From assembly GCA_051530055.1 (NCBI GenBank), contig CM121342.1:8742001-8806000 (forward strand): a DNA stretch of 64,000 bases, written 5' to 3'. This stretch comes from Neoechinorhynchus agilis (taxonomy: Eukaryota; Acanthocephala). The position numbers were made by a program, and so were the translations under genes. Below the pieces are notes generated by a model. That model was not told the origin of the DNA and made no database searches. It saw only the letters and a program-made list of their open reading frames with translations. This document shows, piece after piece, positions 57,123 to 64,000 of the stretch. How positions within the stretch are numbered: the stretch's first letter is position 1; each line of letters begins with the position of its first letter.

Positions 57123-57315
57123 TTCTTGGGTATTTGCTCATCACGTATCTTTGCAGATACGCAGGGAATCAATTTCTACGAAGTGCTTCCTCTACAGCAT
57201 TGGGCGAAGCAGTGTCTTTCTGTGGAGGGGGTTGTAAAGGGTGTGTTCCATCCACCCTGTATATCGTTAGAAGCGTATTGAAATAAGCTTTCAAACCCTG
57301 AAAACCGCATCAGAA
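57123..57315. other. Spacer with a GGGTGT palindromic motif
   Basis: TGGAGGGGG...AGGGTGTGTT...ACCCTGTATA at about 57218-57263 is echoed at 57338-57374, where GGGTGTGTTACACCC can pair with itself. This may be the end of a mobile element. Confidence 0.45.
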
Positions 57316-58430
57316 TATCTGTTATAGTTTTCCTTGTGGAGGGTAGTACTAAGGGTGTGTTACACCCTGTATAAACCAACTACACCAGTAAACATGAACA
57401 ATTAAAGCCTAAAGCAGTCGAACGGCATAGTCACATCGTGAATAAATCTAAGCACAAATTCTCCGAAAGTGAATTGAATTTACTGAACGAAGTCCCCGAT
57501 AATGTTATAGTTGAAGAATAGAGGGAACATCACTCACAGAGATCGTTGAAATTCGGAAACGATACGTTGGAACGATTGACGAAGAGGATAAATACCACTG
57601 GGGACGTTCAGTTAACGATTTTGCGATGGTTGAAGTAGTAAAATAGAGAGAATCACCCGCAGAAATTAAAAGACATTGGAAATAGTATAGCAGCAAAAGT
57701 CGACGAAAAGGATAAATATATCAATTGGGCTCTTTCATCGGACCTAAAAATTCAAAGGATGCATGAAATCTTCGAGACCGCTGCTGCTGAAATTTAAATC
57801 ATATGCGGAAATTTATATGCTCAATTTTCTTGTTATGTATCGGAATTTCATCGTCAGAAGCGTCGTTATGAAAGTCCCAAAATCCTCAATATTTGCATCG
57901 TTGGAGATTCTGTGGGTATCGACAGTAAAAAGGCAGTGATATTAAATAAATAGCAATGTTTCACTCAATACAACGTTCCTAGGAAATCTACTCGATGATC
58001 ATTCGAGCGAGACGGGAACAATTATTGGTTCGTCGCTCAACAATCAGCATTGAAAAATAGAGCGGTGAACAGCAAAAACATTATAATTTTTAGCTAGGAC
58101 GTCCTTATATTTCGTCAAGACGCAAAATAGATTTTTAAATTTCTATATTTTTTTAATCGTTCTCACAATTCAATGTTCTGAAATATCAGCCTCCATAAGA
58201 TTCCGAAAATTGGATCTGCTGAATAATACTCGTTGTTTTGAGGGAACGCATTGCAATCACAACACTATCGACCCCAATCATATTGCTCGCCATTGGCTTC
58301 TCTATTTGATTATTGGTAATTAGCAGATTGGTATAATCAAAGAAGCAGAAAAGCAATGGAAAGGAGATTCAATCACGATTTGTTCAGCTCATCCGAGTGG
58401 CAGAAAGTGAGACGGAAATGGAAGGAACGG
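57316..58430 (+). mobile_element. Inverted repeat block, copy 2 (possibly PLE 5' region)
   Basis: Reverse complement of 47116-48301. A 63-aa frame is identical in the two copies (47925-48116 plus, 57505-57696 minus), so the duplication is recent or recently homogenised. The plus strand shows the same PLE-like N-terminal stretch. Confidence 0.6.
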
Positions 58431-58639
58431 ATGCGGAAAGTTTTCGGATCCACATAAAGAATTTAGGGAAAGCGGAATTGAAATGTAGGATTAAAAATTA
58501 ATTTGAACGATCTGCAAAGAAGATGATGGAGGAAAGTTGAAATCAAATTGAAAAATGTTGAGTGGTGGCGGGCGAAGCAATAAACGGTGAGGAGTTATTT
58601 TTTGTGATTATGAAAAGAAAAAAGAAGAAACGAATGAAA

Positions 58640-60400
58640 TTGAGATTGACGAAGAATTTGTAAAACATGAGATGCGAAATGCGAGCAAGAAAGTGGAAAT
58701 CGGGCGCTTAAACTGATATTGATCCGGATCAAATCCGCAAAACGTGTTTGGACGGCGATAATGCCTTGCTAAGTATTATTGCTCGAGAATTATCTGAAGC
58801 CTATGAATACTTTGTGAAGGCGTATGGTTCTAAGACACCTCTACATTTCAACGAGCACGCCATTTGGTCCGAAACAGGTCTGCAACAAGGCGATCCTCTC
58901 GGCCCCATAGGATTTTCCTTAACAACCAATGGAATATATCGTAAGCTCAAGGCAAGTTTGAACGTCTGGTACTTGGATGACGCGACATTGGGCGGTGACC
59001 CAAAGACGGTTCTAGAAGACCTGCAATCCCCGCTTGTTTCTGCTGCGGAATTGGGCTCACGTGTCAACCCCGCGGAGTGTGAACTATTGCCACTAAATAT
59101 TTCACATTCTCGCATGGCGGATATAATGCAGTCCTTCGAATCATTTGCCCCAGGAATCCGATTAATCAACCGGCAAAGCTTCACTCTTCTCGGCAGTTGC
59201 GTCCTGGATGCGAACATATATCGCGAGATTGAAGAAGAGCTTCCTAAACTGGATGTTTTGTGCTCCCGCGTTCAAGAATTGAATGCACACAAAGCTCTCT
59301 TCCTGGTGAGAAACTGCCTATACATACCGAAGCTTATGTTCAAGATGAGAGCAGCCCCGTACTTCCGACACACCAAACGTCTCCTTGACTTAGATGGTTT
59401 GATGAAAAAGCATCTTGAAAAGGTAACGAACTGCGCCATCACTGATGAAGCTTGGCAACAAGCTGCCCTTCCGATCAAATACGGAGGTTTAGGCTTACGA
59501 AGTGTGGCTGGTTTGGCCCTTCCGGCATTCGTATCCTCGATGCACAAGACGGAGGAATTACAGGGGAAATTCTCTTAAACAGAATGTCAAAGCCATTCAA
59601 ACTATTGAAACAGGGAGTCACATCATGGCTCTCGCAGACCGGTCTGCAACAAGCTCCAACCAACGCGCACGAACAATCTGCTTGGGATAAACCCTTAATC
59701 CTGACGGCTCACAACAAACTAAAAGGCAAGATGGACGAGATGTCTCAAGCTAGACTTGTGGCCAGTTCCTCGAAGGAGTGAGGCGCATGGTTGAACGTTT
59801 TGCCAATCGGTACTCTGGGAACTTTGCTGGACGACTAGACAGTTCGAATAGCCGTCGCTCTACGCTTAGGACTTCCAACCTGTGCCCCACGCCAGTGCCG
59901 ATGCGGAATAAAAGTTGACGTGCTCGGGAGACATGGACTCTACTGCAAGAGATCGAGCGGTCGTTTCCCAAGGCACGCAGAGCTCTGAACTCGATCCACG
60001 TTCCAACCATCCTGGAGCCCAATCACCTTCGGTATGACCGTTTTCCCTTGGAAAGAAGGGAAGAGTCTAATTTGGGACGCAACATGCGTGGACTCACTCG
60101 CCCTGTCCAACCGGCAAGATGCTTTAGCGGAGACGGGAGGAGCAGCGAGTGCCGCCGAAAGGAGGAAAGCGGAGAAATACAATGAGCTCAAACAAAATTA
60201 CATTTTCCTTCCTTTCGGCGATGAAACACAAGGGGCGCTGAGATCTTCGGCACGAAGCTTTTGTGCCGAACTCGGACGACGACTTGCAGCACAAACAGGG
60301 GAGCGACGCGAGAGGATTTTCCTGATCCAAAGAATAAGCCTCGCAATCCAACGAGGAAATGCGGTTAGCGTCCGGGGGACGATCTCAGCTGTAAAGTAAC
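58640..60400 (+). mobile_element. Restriction-like-endonuclease LINE, most complete copy
   Basis: The RT frame 58748-59578 has TGLQQGDPLGPIGFSL and NVWYLDDATLGGDP (YLDD), then the thumb with LNAHKALFLVRNCLYIPKL and ITDEAWQQAALPIKYGGLGLRS. Frame changes follow near 59.57 and 59.8 kb. The endonuclease part keeps the zinc motif ([17 protein letters not shown]) and FPWKEGKSLIWDATCVDSL, but about ten codons including the catalytic RPDG are deleted near 60.03 kb (compare 27.36 kb). The last frame ends at 60399. The nuclease is dead. 5' sequence before 58.64 kb is not identified. Confidence 0.82.
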
Positions 60401-60434
60401 TAATTAACTTTCTTATAAAATAAAAATTAAACGA

Positions 60435-60775
60435 GAAAATTATAATCTATAAGGCACCATGCAGACAATGCGGAAAATATTATGTTCGACAAACAAGTCA
60501 AGGACTAAAAAAGCGTATTGGCCAGCATAAATATTGTGTGCGCAGAGCAGATACGTCGTCCGCCATCAGTAATCATGTTGTAAAAACGAATCATGAAATC
60601 GGATTTGAGGATGTTCATCAGATCATGATCGAGAGTGACTGGAAAAGGAGGGCAATCAAAAAAGCGGTAATGATAAACAACAACTGTATGGAGGGGAATA
60701 CCCCAAGCTGGAAGCTGAAGATTCCATACAAACTAAGACCTGCCCAGGGGGTGACAGATCACCCGCGGGCCTAAC
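60435..60775 (+). mobile_element. Penelope-like element, GIY-YIG fragment
   Basis: The domain begins YKAPCRQCGKYYVRQTSQG (the Gly of YIG replaced by Arg) and continues through RIGQHKYC, SAISNHVVKTNHEIGF and KRRAIKKAVMINNNCMEGN to a stop at 60774. Same family as the 45.7-kb piece, and a different family from the 50-kb nuclease. Lacks RT. Confidence 0.75.
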
Positions 60776-61374
60776 AACCCCGGGCACAAGAGTTCTGCCC
60801 AAGCCACACTCACCACGTACTATTCTAGGTACCTGAAGAGGTCTGCATACAGACGAAAATTCGTACAAATAAATCAGTCATCGGGGAGGTTAATATGGTT
60901 GCAACTATGAATAAACAATTTTGCAAGGAGAAATTTGTATTGATGAAAAATAACGTGACTGCATGATAAAAATTCTATTGAAAATCAATGTTTTTACTTT
61001 TTAGATTGAAGATGATAAAAAATGTACAATTTTTAGTGAAGAAGATTGAAAGTAAGGAGCGATGTCATAATGGTGGCATATTTAGATCGATTCAATGATT
61101 TTTCACGGGTATAATGCGAATCGTAAAATCCGACGTCTAAAACCTACAAAAGGCATTTGGTTTAAAAAAATTGCAAAAAACGTCTGCAATCCATTAAAAA
61201 AAGCCTGGATCATATTAGTCCTGGAAACTAAAAGTACAGAACGTAGCTTTATAACATTGCGAAGAATTGTACCAAATCTTTCACAAAACGCGACATTCTC
61301 ATAAGAATAAATGATCGAAATAATTTGATTTATTGCCTTTAGCTTAACGTTATCTCACGAAATTCTTCGTTTTA
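60776..61374. other. Unassigned DNA
   Basis: 60776-60860 is probably the 3' tail of the PLE. The frame 61095-61304 (Lys/Arg-rich) is unrecognised. Confidence 0.4.
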
Positions 61375-62700
61375 AGAATCCTTCAACGGATGATTTGGAT
61401 GTACAACAACTACGGCATACCGAGAAATCCTTCTATAACCCAACGATGGAATGGTGTGTACCACATTAACGGCATCCCGACAAATCCTTCGTTTCAAAGA
61501 ATCCCCCCACCCCAACGAAGGATTGGGATGCCCAAGAATACGGCATCCTGAGAAATCCGTAGTTATATTTGTCGCTCCTTTGAAACTTTCAAAGCTTAGG
61601 TTGATTTTAATAAATTGATGAAAACTTGTCATAGCGACCACGTTCTTCTTTTCTTCGGACATTACCCTTCTTTTTTGTGAAGCTTTTACCGCAGATTTTA
61701 AATCGGCTTTTCCTTGATTTGTTTCCTCCGTGGTTAACATTTTACCACTCTATTTGCTGCCAAAGAAAACAGCACGTTTTCTGGATTGTCCAATCGGAAT
61801 AAAGTCCTCCATTTTCTTAAATAATTTATCGACACGACCCGTGTTTCTTATATTTTCCGGATTTTTTCGATCGCTTTCAATGTTTCCATCCAAATTATAG
61901 TTTCGAACATCACTTCTCGAAATTTCTCCTTGAATCATCGAAATCAATATCCTATTAATCATCGGGTGTTTGGGAGTGGCGTATTTTTTACCGATAATAA
62001 TTTTTAACCGGCAGCAGAGGTCTTTGGTACTCAATTCGATTTCATTGGACGGGTATGAGGACCTTTTTGAGCATTCGACAGATTATTTGCCATCTCGAAC
62101 AGAATATTGATTAGTCCGGATTCTATTACTTCATTCGGATTCGTCTTGCACAATAACATCTCGTATAAAACGCTGTTAGTCAGTTCAACGCTCTTAGCCC
62201 TTCGCTGATTGTCTAATAGACGAAGAAGTCTTTGTTGAAGGGCTAAGAATTCGGAACGCTTCGATTGACATTCTCGTTTTTGTGTGTAGCTGGCTTTCGT
62301 GTCCATTAAACGGCTGCTCGCTTAGGGTTGCCGAATTTGAACGAAGTCAAATCGACCGTTGTTATAACGTTTTGGAATTAAAAACTATTGAATATTTCTC
62401 TCTAATCAAAATAGCAACAAATAAGCAAATACTCACAAAGAAAAGTCAAAAATGAATGTCTGAGCTAACGTTTTGAGTCGATTCTATAAAAGTTTCTGAG
62501 CAATTCCAGGTTTTCGAATCCCTAGGATTTTTACATAATTATTGCATGTTAACAAAAATTTTTAATAAATCGTCAAAGATTTAAATTGTAGAAAAGTTGA
62601 AAGGTTCAGCATTTTTATAATTAAGCAGGACAACTTTACAAACTTTTAGCTTAAATGTTCTTCGAAAGTGAGTTTGCATTCTGAATTATTCGTGGTTTAA
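61375..62700 (-). mobile_element. Element X, right part, copy at 62 kb (unclassified)
   Basis: Inverted partner of 44337-45664. Minus-strand frames at 62031-62306, 61750-62034 and 61372-61740 are adjacent or overlapping, basic and helical, and conserved between the two copies. No family is recognised. Treated as a broken element. Confidence 0.65.
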
Positions 62701-62972
62701 ATCTTTCTTACATAAAAGAGATCTACATTTATTCTTGCACAAGCTCTCGTGCTTTATTACAAACGGAGGAGTGTTCAAGTCGGCGACAGACGGTCTTATT
62801 TTGAACGATTCACTTCTTGGTGTCCTGCATCGATGTGCGAAATGCTCCCTGTTAGACAGAAAGCACTGAATTCTGTATACCTCGTATATCGGATCAGTGT
62901 GCCTCTTCTTTAAAATGTATCCGAGGAAACGAATTCCCGTTTTTTGCTTCATTACTCGAAAATACCGGAAAT
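62701..62972 (-). mobile_element. Element X, central part without insertions
   Basis: Reverse complement of 35985-36176 joined directly to the equivalent of 37161-37215, without the roughly 985-base stretch found in the 36- and 43-kb copies. It runs without a break into the right part on one side and the left part on the other, so this is the reference copy for the order of the parts. Confidence 0.78.
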
Positions 62973-63578
62973 CTTACAGAACACGTTAATTCTAATCAAT
63001 CAAATGGAGAAATTGAATTTTAAAAAACATCGTGGGATCTATTAAACATTCCGTCGTTGAAGTGTTATTTTTAGAAAAATTGGCTGCTAAAAGCGTCCAA
63101 TTTTTCGAAACTTAAGAAAAGCAAATTGCTTAGCAAGAAGATGCACGATTGGCATCGAAACATAATAAACTAATAAATTGAATGAACAAGTTGAATCTAC
63201 TCAAAAGTTAGAAGTTAATGAAGATTGCATTGTTGATTATCCGCCAACTGTATTCGCAAAGAACTAATCAAGTCGTTCAAAAGTAGGCAAACTGATTCAA
63301 TCAATTGCGGATAATTGATTACGATCAATTGCGAACACTTCTATTAAGGAAGTTGTTCTTCAAGAAGATGTACAAAAGGCGCCTGAGCAAAATTTAAACG
63401 CCCTGTCAATTTTTGAACCTGAACGAAATTTGACTGTTAAAGTTCCACTAAACTTGTCCGGAGCAGACTGAAACGAATTATAGAAGCAATAGGGGATAAT
63501 TCTAACCAATTAAGTGAGAATATTAAGAAAATTGCTTTTCTAGAAAATGGTCAAATTGTGTCGCATGAAGATTGTCAC
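62973..63578 (+). mobile_element. Element X, left part, uninterrupted copy
   Basis: Reverse complement of 34140-34712. Plus-strand coding-like stretches point away from those of the right part, so the element had at least two divergent transcription units. It ends near 63578 against LINE sequence. Confidence 0.65.
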
Positions 63579-64000
63579 GAGAGCCTGCAAACGATCGATG
63601 CGCGATTATCACACCCACGCACACGCAATCAATCAATGCTCAATTTCAATGTTTTCGCAACCTGTTGCTGCGGAGGAGGGTGCATATGGCCACCCAATAC
63701 TCATGACTTATCTTCGACTGAGAGAACTAAAACTCTTTCAAGCGATCAAGACGACCCCAAATATATAGATCGACCTACAAAAAGATGGCTTCACACGGTC
63801 ATTCTAACATCAAACCCAATCTGGTCCAGAGAAATAATGCATCAAAGACTCATAACTCCTTGGCTCAGAACGATTAAAGACGACCGAGAACGAATAAAGT
63901 CCATCTCCTATTTCGCCGGCAAAATCAAAATTCATTTCGTCGGTAACAACTATGAAAAACAGTTCGTGGATTTCGTTGACAAACACTGCGATAAAAGTGT
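63579..64000 (+). mobile_element. I/Jockey-group LINE ORF1, 5' end (runs off window)
   Basis: Starts with GAGAGCCTGCAAACGATC, the 5' string also found at 53.25 kb. From about 63779 an open frame (RPTKRWLHTVILTSN..., SISYFAGKIKIHFVGNNYEK...) runs to the window end. The YFAGKIKIHF stretch parallels YYAGTLRIYL in the ORF1 of the 20.4-kb copy. It is less damaged than that copy as far as it can be read. Confidence 0.65.

Overview
Metazoan nuclear DNA, most likely from an arthropod. A mite-like chelicerate is my best guess, but it is only a guess. The reasons are compact spliced genes with introns of about 40-50 nt, animal-specific genes (dachshund, WDR47, folate-receptor family, a deoxynucleoside kinase), a spliceosomal U1 snRNA, and a load of LINEs, Penelope-like elements (PLEs), tRNA-derived SINEs and satellites.

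Layout. 1-2.3 kb: the 3' part of a broken Ty3/gypsy element. 2.8-3.3 kb: two SINEs arranged head to head. 4.6-15.7 kb: a gene island with a secreted folate-receptor-like protein (4 exons, intact), a Dachshund homologue (8 exons, intact), a deoxynucleoside kinase (2 exons, one unresolved junction) and WDR47 on the minus strand (3 exons). 16.8-19.6 kb: an 85-bp satellite. 20.4-22.8 kb: two copies of an I/Jockey-like LINE. 23.1-26.2 kb: a 238-bp satellite that ends directly in a 5'-truncated LINE carrying a restriction-like endonuclease (26.2-27.8 kb). 29.8-31.6 kb: an intronless Asn/Gln-rich orphan ORF.

33-64 kb is a mosaic of nested and inverted repeats. Its main component is an unclassified repeat, here called element X, present near 33-37, 42.7-45.7 and 61.4-63.6 kb, with short ORFs diverging from a common centre. 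Differences between the copies act as natural filled/empty sites and show what inserted into what: an RTE LINE, a roughly 1-kb sequence, a SINE and a 240-bp GC-rich piece. The same region holds a U1 snRNA with a duplicated 3' stem-loop (39.9 kb), PLE pieces in clashing orientations (49.5-51.2 kb), two ABCC-transporter gene fragments in the wrong order (38.5 and 52.5 kb), an LTR-element integrase fragment (53.3 kb) and a dimeric roughly 281-bp satellite (54.2-55.85 kb).

The four host genes do not form a pathway. Folate uptake/binding and deoxynucleoside salvage both touch nucleotide supply, but nothing in the sequence links their regulation. All calls come from reading translations by eye. Exon borders were chosen by GT-AG signals and phase, and family assignments rest on recognised motifs, not on searches.
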